Source: Acinetobacter marinus (GTDB lineage Bacteria; Pseudomonadota; Gammaproteobacteria; Pseudomonadales; Moraxellaceae). Taken from it: 64,000 nucleotides of DNA. The notes beneath the pieces were generated by a model. The model was not told the DNA's origin. It ran no database searches and saw only the letters and a list, made by a program, of their open reading frames with translations. Position numbers and translations under genes: made by a program. The stretch is from the NCBI RefSeq assembly GCF_900096915.1, contig NZ_FMYK01000002.1, positions 310,001 to 374,000 on the forward strand, read 5' to 3'. The stretch's first letter is position 1. Each line of letters starts with the position of its first letter. This document shows positions 17,622-25,265 of this stretch, in pieces.

Positions 17622-18758
17622 ATGCGCCCATCTAAGTTTACCTCGTCTTCAAAAACGTCCGCTTCAAAAGCACGATCTTCAAACGCAGGATCTTCAAATT
17701 CGTCGTCCTCAAAGCGTTCGACTTTTAAATCCTCGCCATCAAAATCAGTGCCTTTAAAATCAGCACCTTCAAGACCTGCAAAGTTTGAAGAAGAAAAGTT
17801 AGAACAAGAAAAAGCTGATGTCGATACAGCAGGCGCATGGCAAAGCGTGACGTGGATTGATGTGACGGAACATCATGAAGGACAGCGCATTGATAACTTC
17901 CTCTTTCGCACCTTAAAAGGTGTGCCGAAAAGTCGCATTTACCGACTGATTCGTGAAGGTGAAGTACGGGTCAATAAAAAACGCATTAAAGCAGAAACCA
18001 AGCTCAATATTGGCGATCAAATCCGTATCGCACCGATTCGTATGCAACAGCAAGAAGATCATGCACCGATCGGCGATAGTGTGGCGCAAGGTTTATTGGC
18101 TCGCATCATCTATGAAGATGAAGGCTTGATCGTGGTCAATAAGCCGTCAGGCATTGCGGTACATGGTGGTAGCGGTGTGGCGTATGGTTTGATCGAAGCG
18201 ATGCGCCAAGCCACAGGAAAAAAATATTTAGAATTGATTCATCGTATTGACCGTGATACCTCAGGCTTGGTGATGATTTCCAAAAAGCGTTCTGTACTGA
18301 AAACGCTACAAGATGATTTGCGAGAACATCGCATCAAAAAGACTTATGCGGCGATCGTGAAAGGCGTGGTGGCTTTAGACAAGCAATTGATTGATGCGCC
18401 ATTGTTACGTTATGAACTGAATAATGGCGAACGTCGTGTTCGTGTATCCAAAGAAGGTAAGCCTAGCCAAACCCAGTGGAATGTGGTTGAGCGCTATACT
18501 GGAGCGACGCTGATTCATGCATCGCCATTGTCTGGGCGTACTCATCAAATCCGTGTGCATGGTTTGAGTATTGGACATCCCTTGGTTGGCGATGATAAAT
18601 ATGGGCATCAAGTGCCGTTTTCTCATCACGATGTCAAGCGACTCTGCCTACATGCCATGCGTTTGGAAATACCGAATTATCCTGTGATCGAAGCGCCGTT
18701 ACCCGATGATATGCAGAAGTTGATTAAAAGTCTGAGTAAGTCATCAGACAGCAATTGA
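17622..18758 (+). CDS. rluC: 23S rRNA pseudouridine synthase RluC
   Basis: This enzyme converts three uridines of 23S rRNA (955, 2504, 2580 in E. coli numbering) to pseudouridine. The S4 RNA-binding domain (about residues 85-150: RIDNFLFRTLKGVPKSRIYRLIREGEVRVNKKR) precedes the catalytic domain with the invariant HRIDRDTSG motif, whose second Asp is the nucleophile. The first 75 residues are an unusual Ser/Lys-rich low-complexity stretch encoded by imperfect TCTTCAAA-like repeats. RluC usually begins close to the S4 domain, so either this is a real basic tail or translation starts at an internal GTG such as the Val just before TWIDV. ATG 17622 and GTG 17613 are the first starts; neither has a strong ribosome-binding site. 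Confidence 0.9.
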   Translation: MRPSKFTSSSKTSASKARSSNAGSSNSSSSKRSTFKSSPSKSVPLKSAPSRPAKFEEEKLEQEKADVDTAGAWQSVTWIDVTEHHEGQRIDNFLFRTLKGVPKSRIYRLIREGEVRVNKKRIKAETKLNIGDQIRIAPIRMQQQEDHAPIGDSVAQGLLARIIYEDEGLIVVNKPSGIAVHGGSGVAYGLIEAMRQATGKKYLELIHRIDRDTSGLVMISKKRSVLKTLQDDLREHRIKKTYAAIVKGVVALDKQLIDAPLLRYELNNGERRVRVSKEGKPSQTQWNVVERYTGATLIHASPLSGRTHQIRVHGLSIGHPLVGDDKYGHQVPFSHHDVKRLCLHAMRLEIPNYPVIEAPLPDDMQKLIKSLSKSSDSN

Positions 18759-18804
18759 AATCGATTAGCTTATGAAATGAATTTGGACGAGATAGATTTT
18801 ACTG

Positions 18805-19506
18805 ATGAATGATTTAAGCCAATTTTCTCCCGATGTAGACACGACAAGCGCATTGGATATGCAAAATATTGATCTGATCATTTTTGATTGGGATGGGACG
18901 TTGTTTGATTCTGTTGGTCAAATTGTCCGAAGTTTGCAATTTGCCGCACAACAGTTTCAACAACCGCTGTTAGACGATGATGCAAAAAGTGTGATTGGAC
19001 TTGGCTTACCTGAAGTGATGCAACGCCTATTCCCACAAGTGCCTGAATTACACGAACAGATTCTAACTGACTATGCACAGCATTATGTCGCAAACTCAGG
19101 CAGTGATGTGTGGTTTGATGGTGTGGCGGAATTGCTTGATGTCTTAAAAGCACAAGGCAAATTGCTCGCTGTCGCTACAGGGAAAAGCCGTAAAGGGCTT
19201 GATCGGGTACTTGCGCAGACACAAAGTGAAGACATATTTGTCGCAACACGTGCCGCCAGTGAAACACGCTCGAAGCCTGATCCCTCGATGCTTCAAGAAA
19301 TCTTAAATGTGACTGGTGTGCCTGCAGATCGTGCCTTGATGGTCGGTGATACCAGTTATGATTTGGAAATGGCACAGAAAATCAATATGCCTAGAGTCGG
19401 TGTGAGCTATGGCGTGCATGCAGTAGAGGTACTTGAGCGATTTGCACCTGTGGCGATTGTGGGTTCTGTGGCGGAACTGCGTACGTGCTTGTTGAAGCAG
19501 AGATAA
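18805..19506 (+). CDS. HAD-superfamily phosphatase, phosphoglycolate-phosphatase-like
   Basis: A 233-residue HAD hydrolase of subclass IA. The nucleophile motif is D28-W-D30-G-T, motif II is around 'AVATGKSRKGLD', the Lys is in 'ETRSKPDPSM' and motif IV is 'MVGDTSYDLEMA'. The cap domain lies between motifs I and II as in Gph and similar enzymes. It follows rluC by 46 nt on the same strand and is probably co-transcribed; this pairing occurs widely in gammaproteobacteria. The exact phosphoester substrate is not visible; nucleotide or sugar phosphates are alternatives to phosphoglycolate. Confidence 0.85.
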   Translation: MNDLSQFSPDVDTTSALDMQNIDLIIFDWDGTLFDSVGQIVRSLQFAAQQFQQPLLDDDAKSVIGLGLPEVMQRLFPQVPELHEQILTDYAQHYVANSGSDVWFDGVAELLDVLKAQGKLLAVATGKSRKGLDRVLAQTQSEDIFVATRAASETRSKPDPSMLQEILNVTGVPADRALMVGDTSYDLEMAQKINMPRVGVSYGVHAVEVLERFAPVAIVGSVAELRTCLLKQR

Positions 19507-19534
19507 TACTGTGTGGAAAAGAAAACAATGACCT

Positions 19535-20377
19535 TTAAGGCTGAACCGTTTTCTTTTCCAACATTCTGCCAAAAAACAATCCACATTCAAACAATAACCA
19601 CATGATGGTAGCAAGCAGTGCCATACTCAGTGCATCAGGCGGTGTGACGAACATGGCGATGGTAAAGCATCCCACAATAATATAACGGCGTTTTGCTGCC
19701 AAGTCTTGGGTGCTGATCAAACCAGTTAAAATCAAAATCAAGGTGGCAATGGGCACTTCAAAGGTCAGCCCAAACACTAAAAACAACTTTAAACAGAAAC
19801 TTAAATAGCTATTGATGTCGGTCATCGGTGCCACACTGTCGGGTGTCGCATGAATGAAAAACGACAACACCGCAGGCAAAGTCACAAAGAAAGCACAAGC
19901 AATCCCCACATAAAATAAGACAAAACTGCTGACCACCAGCGGAATCGCAATGTGTCGTTCTCGTTGATATAAGGCAGGCGCAATAAAGCCCCAAACCTGA
20001 TAGAGCAAGTACGGCATGGCAAGAATCACTGCGACAAAGGCATTGAGCTTAAATGGTGCCATAAATGTGGCAGTGACATCCGTGGCGATCATACTGGAGT
20101 CGCTTGGAAGCAATGCACGAAGTGGTGCAGACAGCATTTCATAGAGTTGATCGGCAAAGGGCAGTAGCGCAAAAAAGATCAATAGCACCACCACAAACAT
20201 CCGAATCAAGCGCTGACGTAAATCCTGTAAATGCGCAATAATGCTCATCGAAGCTAGCGCATTCGGGTTTGGTGGTGCTAGGTTTGGCAAGGTCGCAGAG
20301 GGTGGCTGTGTCTTGGTTGTTTGTGCCTTGGCTGATGCTTGTGTGCTAGCCGTGGACTGCGCAGAGGGTTCTGTCAT
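19535..20377 (-). CDS. tatC: twin-arginine translocase subunit TatC
   Basis: The polytopic core of the Tat system, which recognises twin-arginine signal peptides and transports folded proteins. Six transmembrane segments follow a 45-residue Thr/Ala/Pro-rich N-terminal extension. TatC hallmarks are 'MSIIAHLQDLRQRLIR' (cytoplasmic N-terminal motif), 'FMAPFKLNAFVAVILAMPYLLYQVWGFIAPALYQRERH', 'FGLTFEVPIATLIL' with the key Glu, and 'ITPPDALSM'-like 'VTPPDALSM'. The start overlaps the tatB stop (ATGA), so the two are translationally coupled. The long N-terminal tail before MSIIAHL is not part of the usual core. Confidence 0.95.
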   Translation of the reverse strand: MTEPSAQSTASTQASAKAQTTKTQPPSATLPNLAPPNPNALASMSIIAHLQDLRQRLIRMFVVVLLIFFALLPFADQLYEMLSAPLRALLPSDSSMIATDVTATFMAPFKLNAFVAVILAMPYLLYQVWGFIAPALYQRERHIAIPLVVSSFVLFYVGIACAFFVTLPAVLSFFIHATPDSVAPMTDINSYLSFCLKLFLVFGLTFEVPIATLILILTGLISTQDLAAKRRYIIVGCFTIAMFVTPPDALSMALLATIMWLLFECGLFFGRMLEKKTVQP

Positions 20378-20802
20378 GACAGTTCCTCCTGCTTTGGCAT
20401 CACGATGTTTTGTGTGATGTCTAGAAAGGTGTCTTGTGCGGTTGGCGATGAGGTTGAGCTGTTTGATATTGTGTTATTAGATATTGCGCTGTTTGATATA
20501 GGCGGACTAGATTGCGCTTTGCGTGCCTTGAGCTGTTCCATATCGAGGCTCATTTTTTGCAGTTCTTCTCGCATGCGTTGCTCAGTCTGTTTGATGTGTT
20601 CAAGCTCTTGTTGCATCTGTTGTCTGAGTTCGTCCAACTTCAACTCTTGATCAATACTGTGCTGAATATCGCTAACTAAGCGTTTTGATTTGGCATAAAA
20701 ACATCCCAACGCACGCATCGCTGTCGGGAGCTTTTCAGGACCAAGCACGATCAGCGCAATGGCGCCGAGCAGGAGTAACTCACTGAATCCAATATCAAAC
20801 AT
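20374..20802 (-). CDS. tatB: Sec-independent translocase protein TatB
   Basis: TatB pairs with TatC in the receptor complex for Tat substrates. The 142-residue protein has the N-terminal transmembrane helix 'FSELLLLGAIALIVLGPEKLP' with the conserved Gly-Pro hinge, an amphipathic helix, a long Glu/Gln/Lys-rich coiled segment (about residues 50-95) and an Asn/Ser/Thr-rich tail. Middle gene of tatABC, 41 nt after tatA and overlapping tatC by 4 nt. Confidence 0.95.
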   Translation of the reverse strand: MFDIGFSELLLLGAIALIVLGPEKLPTAMRALGCFYAKSKRLVSDIQHSIDQELKLDELRQQMQQELEHIKQTEQRMREELQKMSLDMEQLKARKAQSSPPISNSAISNNTISNSSTSSPTAQDTFLDITQNIVMPKQEELS

Positions 20803-20843
20803 CTTGCCATCTACTGTGAAGCATGAACGATAGTCTCAGGGCT

Positions 20844-21065
20844 TTAAGATGCATTGGAGTGGTCTTTGACCACGCGGGCTTCGCTGTCGATGGCGTGTTG
20901 GTGTTTTTGTTGATCCAATTTTGCATCTTCATCTTTGACCGAGTTTTTAAAATCTTTGACTGCACCGCCAAGATCTCGACCTAAATTTTTCAGTTTTGAG
21001 GTGCCGAATAACAGCACAACGACAATCAATAAAAGCGCAATGTGCCAAATAGAGAGTCCAGCCAT
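20844..21065 (-). CDS. tatA: Sec-independent translocase protein TatA
   Basis: The 73-residue pore- or patch-forming subunit of the Tat translocase. It has a short N-terminal membrane helix (SIWHIALLLIVVVLLFGTSKLKNLG), the FG hinge, the amphipathic helix 'DLGGAVKDFKNSV' and a charged C-terminus. The ATG is preceded by AAAGGA at about 8 nt. First gene of tatABC. Confidence 0.96.
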   Translation of the reverse strand: MAGLSIWHIALLLIVVVLLFGTSKLKNLGRDLGGAVKDFKNSVKDEDAKLDQQKHQHAIDSEARVVKDHSNAS

Positions 21066-21491
21066 GAGAATGATCCTTTCGCTTTAAAAAAAGATAGACT
21101 AAAAAAACATCATGGATGCGAATGTGATGCAATGTAACGAAATAAAATTGGTGTGTAATGATTTGTTGCAAAACAAGATGCATTTTGCGAATGAATTTGT
21201 TCATTCTTGGTATTTTTATTAGTTTGGCTAAATAATCTATTTTCTTAATATGTGATTCTTCAATCTAAATTTTAAGATTCAGTAAGATAAGATTGCTTGC
21301 TAAATTTCCGCTGAATCGAATATTAAGCATAATTAATAAACAGATTTGTTGCAGTGCTGTTTATTTCTCCATAATGTTCACATGACATTACCGAAGCTGG
21401 CATTTTTATCTACGCTTTTCTTTTTTAATGCTCAAGTTAAAACCAAAAAGTCAAATGCCAATTTTGGCGGATTAGCCAAGTGGAGATCGAT
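21066..21491. other. divergent intergenic region tatA / dioxygenase-like gene
   Basis: An A+T-rich region of 426 bp with no gene. It separates the divergent tat operon and the exported dioxygenase-like gene and holds a likely promoter at 21349-21377. Confidence 0.6.
21349..21377 (+). promoter_or_regulatory. sigma-70-like promoter
   Basis: TTGCAG (21349-21354), 17-bp spacer and TAATGT (21372-21377) upstream of the Tat lipoprotein gene, giving a leader of about 105 nt. Confidence 0.4.
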
Positions 21492-22364
21492 ATGAATCAT
21501 GAGGAAACACACGTGGTGGACTCAATGGGGCTTGCGCAAGATATTCAGCAGATGTTGAATAAGCAATTGTCCCGACGAGATGCCTTACTTTGGGGTGTTG
21601 GGGGAACGGCTGCTTTATTGATGGGCTGTGGCGGTGGAGATGGTGGTGATAGTTATAGCAGTTCATCATCCAGTTCGAGTGGTTCGTCTAGCTCAAGCGG
21701 TTCATCGGGTTCGGGCAGTTCGTCAAGTAGTTGTTCCGAAATTCCAACTGAGACCGAAGGGCCTTATCCTGCCGATGGGCATGTCTCGAGCATTAATGCC
21801 TTAACCCGCTCAGGTATTGTGCGCAGTGACCTTACCTCGAGTTTGTATACGGGCAATAGCGTTGATGGCGTACCGCTAACGCTTGCGATTAAACTGGTCG
21901 ATATTAATGACAATTGTAGTGCGCTGACCGATTATGCGATTTATGTTTGGCATTGCACCCCAGATGGTGAGTATTCTTTATATTCATCAGGGGTGACCGA
22001 TGAAGACTATTTGCGTGGCGTGCAAGCGACAGATAGCAACGGTATGCTGTATTTTGATACGGTATTTCCAGGTTGTTATGAAGGGCGTTGGCCACATATT
22101 CACTTCGAGGTCTTTCCAAGTGTGAGCGTAGCAACCACCTATCGCAATCAGCTCAAAACCTCACAATTCGCCTTGCCTGAAGATGCTTGTGATGAGGTGT
22201 ATAGCAACTCGGACTTGTACAGCAGTAGCCAAACACCATTTAGCCGAATTTCATTATCCAACGACAATGTGTTTAATGATGGCTATTCACTGCAAATGAT
22301 GGATCTTTCAGGCAGTGTATCAGCAGGTTATGTGGCAACGATCGTGGTCGGTGTTTCGGCATAA
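21492..22364 (+). CDS. Tat-exported lipoprotein with intradiol-dioxygenase fold
   Basis: A 290-residue protein with a twin-arginine signal (LSRRDALLWGVGGTAALLMGC; R28-R29) ending in a lipobox with Cys46, then about 35 residues of Ser/Gly linker and a catechol/protocatechuate intradiol dioxygenase-like domain. The expected Fe(III) ligands can be matched: Tyr of 'DGEYSLY', Tyr of 'PGCYEGRWP' and the two His of 'PHIHFEV'. Cytosolic aromatic-ring dioxygenases lack such a leader, so this belongs to the extracytoplasmic relatives of unknown substrate. A folded, metal-loaded enzyme would need Tat, and tatABC lies next door on the other strand. The ATG at 21492 follows GTGGAG by 6 nt. A terminator follows. 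Confidence 0.85.
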   Translation: MNHEETHVVDSMGLAQDIQQMLNKQLSRRDALLWGVGGTAALLMGCGGGDGGDSYSSSSSSSSGSSSSSGSSGSGSSSSSCSEIPTETEGPYPADGHVSSINALTRSGIVRSDLTSSLYTGNSVDGVPLTLAIKLVDINDNCSALTDYAIYVWHCTPDGEYSLYSSGVTDEDYLRGVQATDSNGMLYFDTVFPGCYEGRWPHIHFEVFPSVSVATTYRNQLKTSQFALPEDACDEVYSNSDLYSSSQTPFSRISLSNDNVFNDGYSLQMMDLSGSVSAGYVATIVVGVSA

Positions 22365-22384
22365 TATGCTTGAAGTTGTTTGAA

Positions 22385-22414
22385 AAATAGCCGTCAATTG
22401 ATGGCTATTTTTTA
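22385..22414 (+). terminator. intrinsic terminator
   Basis: An 8-bp stem (22385-22392/22403-22410), 10-nt loop and T-run, 20 nt after the dioxygenase-like gene. Confidence 0.8.
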
Positions 22415-22437
22415 TAGGTGGCTATTTCAGGTCAAGT

Positions 22438-22833
22438 TTATTGTGAGTCGAATTTATTATCGGGATATTCACGGAAAAGTTGTAATGCCACTACAGAAAG
22501 CGCTGCCATCGCCACATTCATCACCACAGGATTAAATGCGCCGATCAAATGTTTTGGAAAAATCATCATCACGCCAAGAAGTAAAGCAATCATGCCGATA
22601 ATATTGGAATAATGCAAAATCCGATGTGGATAAACGAGAAACAATACGCCAAAAATAATTTCGATCACACCGCTCGTTTTACCCAGCAAAATCGCCGTTT
22701 CTGTCGATGTACCAAACCACTGCCAAATGGCAACTTCATCTGCACTTGTCCAGAGCAATTTCGGCACTAAGCCTTGATAAATCCATAAGAAGGCTAAACT
22801 GTAATGAATCAAACGCAGGGGATTATTTTTCAT
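22438..22833 (-). CDS. DoxX-like membrane protein
   Basis: A 131-residue inner-membrane protein with four hydrophobic helices and the pattern of the DoxX-like family ('HYSLAFLWIYQGLVPKLL', 'GVIEIIFGVLFLV'). The family has no firm biochemical role; members occur with redox and thiol proteins. It lies 10 nt after the DCC-type gene, so the two form an operon, a pairing seen in other bacteria and consistent with a shared membrane redox function. That function is inference. Confidence 0.78.
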   Translation of the reverse strand: MKNNPLRLIHYSLAFLWIYQGLVPKLLWTSADEVAIWQWFGTSTETAILLGKTSGVIEIIFGVLFLVYPHRILHYSNIIGMIALLLGVMMIFPKHLIGAFNPVVMNVAMAALSVVALQLFREYPDNKFDSQ

Positions 22834-22843
22834 ATGAATGAGT

Positions 22844-23317
22844 TTAAGTCGTTGCTGGCACGGATGGGCGCAGATCGTTTTTTAAAAGCAAATAGTTTTC
22901 TAAAAAATGTTGCTGATGCTTTGGCTCAGGCAACGCACAACTTCTCTGTCCAAACCAACGATAGCGGTTTCTAGCGACAAAGCGATACAGTGGATCACGC
23001 AGCATTTTTGGTGTGATCAAACCCAGCTGTACGGCTGACCACGGCAAGTGCAAATTTTGCATGATTTTTAGAAATGCGGTGGATTGATCATAAGCCGTGC
23101 CACGATCGATAAACAGCATGGTATCGAAGTCTGTGGTGGAATAGCCAAAGTGGGCAAGCAACTGCTGACCGAGGGGCGACTGCACACTTGCCAGTTTGAA
23201 CTTTGCCTTGCGATCGACTTGAATCAGGAAATTCGCCCATGTGTCACAGATCACGCAGGTCGCATCGAATAGTACGATTTGGAATGCATCAAAATGTTCA
23301 AACTCGACTAGACTCAT
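22844..23317 (-). CDS. DCC-family (DUF393) putative thiol-disulfide protein
   Basis: A 157-residue member of the DUF393 family, whose thioredoxin-like fold carries the 'YDGxCxxC' motif. Here the motif reads FDATCVICD (Cys about 20 and 23), with Ala replacing the usual Gly. The C-terminal block 'YRFVARNRYRWFGQRSC' is also typical. Members are thought to act in thiol-disulfide exchange. First gene of a two-gene operon with the DoxX-like gene. Confidence 0.82.
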   Translation of the reverse strand: MSLVEFEHFDAFQIVLFDATCVICDTWANFLIQVDRKAKFKLASVQSPLGQQLLAHFGYSTTDFDTMLFIDRGTAYDQSTAFLKIMQNLHLPWSAVQLGLITPKMLRDPLYRFVARNRYRWFGQRSCALPEPKHQQHFLENYLLLKNDLRPSVPATT

Positions 23318-23523
23318 GGTGGTCTCCGTGCGTTTTCTGTAAATGATTTTACTTATAAGAAAATTGTATCAGAGTTGATTGCTTCATCCTATTTAAGTAT
23401 GTGTTGTTTCGACTGCAATGAGTATTGATGAGGCTCGTGATAAGTAAATTTGTTTCATCAATGAAATTGGTATTGAACCTGAGAAATGTTGTTTTTTAAA
23501 CAAAGACAATAGTTTGATTAATC

Positions 23524-23778
23524 CTAGAAAATTACTGATTCTTCCGCCATTTTTTCCATGCGTAATAGATCAACATACCGAAAGGTAAAATCAAAAAAAA
23601 TGCACCAAAACCAAAAAAACACGTAGGCTGCATAAATATTTGCAACTGCAAAAAATAGAAGTAAAAGAATCAATTGTCCTATCATTTCACCAAATAATCC
23701 GCAAATGGCTTGCTTCCATTTATTCGGTCTTTTTTCGCTTTTATTATTCTGTGAATCTTTTTCGCTATTTGTAGTCAC
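23524..23778 (-). CDS. small membrane protein, unknown
   Basis: An 84-residue protein: a polar Lys/Asn/Ser-rich N-terminus of about 25 residues, then two hydrophobic segments rich in Phe and Trp (about 30-65). No family recognised. It begins with GTG preceded by an AAGAGAAA purine stretch. It lies 24 nt after the DUF4870-like gene on the same strand and may be co-transcribed with it. The A+T-rich coding sequence and short length leave some doubt. Confidence 0.5.
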   Translation of the reverse strand: MTTNSEKDSQNNKSEKRPNKWKQAICGLFGEMIGQLILLLLFFAVANIYAAYVFFWFWCIFFDFTFRYVDLLRMEKMAEESVIF

Positions 23779-23802
23779 GTTTATTTCTCTTGCTGAAAAA
23801 TG

Positions 23803-24171
23803 TTAATACATTGCCTCATCATTACTCAGCGCAATCAAGCCACGTATCGCACGATACACACTCCACACCCACGCCAAGCCGATAATGACTAAACAAATCG
23901 TAGGTGCAAACACCGCCCACCATGCCGATTGATAGACAAAAACCACAAGAAACAAACTGGCAAAGCCAATCACATTCCACAGCAGATACCACCAAAAACC
24001 TCGAATCTGCCAAAGGAAATGACTTTCTAAAAATGTGCCTTTGACACTAGAAAATTTGACATGGTTAATGATGATAGCGATCACTGCCAAGATGCCCGCA
24101 CTAAAGATCGCAGCGAGATATAAGCCGTACAGTAAGTAGGTGAGATTTTTCTGATCTTGAATGTTGTTCAA
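23803..24171 (-). CDS. DUF4870-like membrane protein
   Basis: A 122-residue protein with three or four transmembrane segments ('LLYGLYLAAIFSAGILAVIAIIINHV', 'FWWYLLWNVIGFASLFLVVFVY', 'TICLVIIGLAWVWSVYRAIRGL'), the pattern of DUF4870-type proteins of unknown function. The start is a TTG: it has GAGGAA at about 6 nt and no in-frame ATG occurs before the hydrophobic core. It starts 2 nt after the upstream gene's stop, so the two are very probably translationally coupled. Confidence 0.7.
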   Translation of the reverse strand: MNNIQDQKNLTYLLYGLYLAAIFSAGILAVIAIIINHVKFSSVKGTFLESHFLWQIRGFWWYLLWNVIGFASLFLVVFVYQSAWWAVFAPTICLVIIGLAWVWSVYRAIRGLIALSNDEAMY

Positions 24172-24173
24172 AA

Positions 24174-24614
24174 TTATTCCTCTGAATTAGTTTGCTGATT
24201 CAATTCATTTAATACGTCGATTGCTAAAGAACCCCAAGTCGCACCTTTGCCACGTTGATGAGCATTAACTTCATAACGATCGGTGATATTGCGAAATACA
24301 TAGACTTGAAGGAGTGCTGTGCGGTCAGGATTAAAGTCAATATCAAATTCATAAAATTGATAGTCAGGCGTCAGTATGATTCCCTCATCGGTGCTTCCTC
24401 CAAGACTGTCTTGTTCATATTCTAGAAAAATTGAGTGCTCAACATCTATATGGTGCTGAATGGCGATTTCACGTAGTAATTCAGGAACACCCTGTTTACG
24501 CCAATATAGGGCTTCTTGATAGATACGATGTTTGCTAATAAAGTTTTGCTCTTGGACATTGAGCTGTCGTTTTTTGAGTAATTTTTCAATATCCATGACA
24601 ATGCTCTTTTTCAT
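24174..24614 (-). CDS. hypothetical cytosolic protein
   Basis: A 146-residue polar protein with no signal peptide or membrane segment; I recognise no family. The N-terminal third is Lys/Gln-rich and helical, and the centre has alternating hydrophobic residues typical of a beta-sheet ('YQFYEFDIDF', 'ALLQVYVFRNI'). An ATG six codons downstream (24596), preceded by AGAG, is an alternative start. First gene of a likely three-gene unit with the two small membrane proteins that follow. Confidence 0.6.
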   Translation of the reverse strand: MKKSIVMDIEKLLKKRQLNVQEQNFISKHRIYQEALYWRKQGVPELLREIAIQHHIDVEHSIFLEYEQDSLGGSTDEGIILTPDYQFYEFDIDFNPDRTALLQVYVFRNITDRYEVNAHQRGKGATWGSLAIDVLNELNQQTNSEE

Positions 24615-24632
24615 TCCATTTGAATATTACAC

Positions 24633-25265
24633 TTAAAACACTCTCAGCATAAACACACTAAACGCCAGCAATGCAATATGCGCCACGATACTCAGATAAT
24701 AGTATTGTTTAAACGGTTGTTTCTGTGTCTTATGGTGAAAGTGCTTCATGGCAAACCACGCCGCCGTCCAACCACCCAACGCACACATGAGCAGTAAATG
24801 CTGTTCGGAAATCCGTTGATCGCCTTGCATCGCCGCTTTTTTGTCTTGATAAAAAATCCAGTAACAATAGCTATTCACCAGCATAATCACCAACAACGTA
24901 AACGGCGGAAGCTGTCCATAGGCTGCGGTGACAAACAGCACCACCCAATACACCAACATGGCGAGATACATCGGATGCCATGCAAAACGCTTTTTCGGTG
25001 CGCTGGAAAAAGGTTGGCTGTTCGGATTGTGGCTAAAGACTTGCTTGGCTTTGACGTAGCGTACATTGCGGGCTTGCGGTCGAGATTGATCGTCGATGCC
25101 CAGCTCATACTCCACCACACAGCCCTCAATCGGTCGAGGACCACTACGCTCAAAGGCACTAATGTGCAGAAACACACGCTGATGCTTGGGATCGCTAATG
25201 CCCTGAATAAAGCCGTAGCCTTGCTCATCGTGCCATTCGATCAAACGTCCTTGATAGCGTGCCAT
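24633..25265 (-). CDS. cold-shock-domain protein fused to DUF1294 membrane domain
   Basis: A 210-residue fusion. Residues 1-70 are a cold-shock/OB-fold nucleic-acid-binding domain ('GRLIEWHDEQGYGFIQ', 'VFLHISAF', 'VEYELGIDDQSRPQARNV'). Residues about 95-210 hold hydrophobic segments of the DUF1294 type, including the 'GGWTAAWFAMKHFHHKTQKQPF' block. This architecture is known in proteobacteria; the usual guess is a membrane-tethered RNA- or DNA-binding protein, function unproven. Its ATG shares one base with the thrB stop (TAATG), so translation is coupled to homoserine kinase. Confidence 0.88.
   Translation of the reverse strand: MARYQGRLIEWHDEQGYGFIQGISDPKHQRVFLHISAFERSGPRPIEGCVVEYELGIDDQSRPQARNVRYVKAKQVFSHNPNSQPFSSAPKKRFAWHPMYLAMLVYWVVLFVTAAYGQLPPFTLLVIMLVNSYCYWIFYQDKKAAMQGDQRISEQHLLLMCALGGWTAAWFAMKHFHHKTQKQPFKQYYYLSIVAHIALLAFSVFMLRVF

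Noticed and set aside
17640..17800. Short DNA repeats resembling a CRISPR-like array
   Set aside because: The units are 8-15 bp and imperfect, without spacers, and read through as a Ser/Lys-rich part of the rluC frame.
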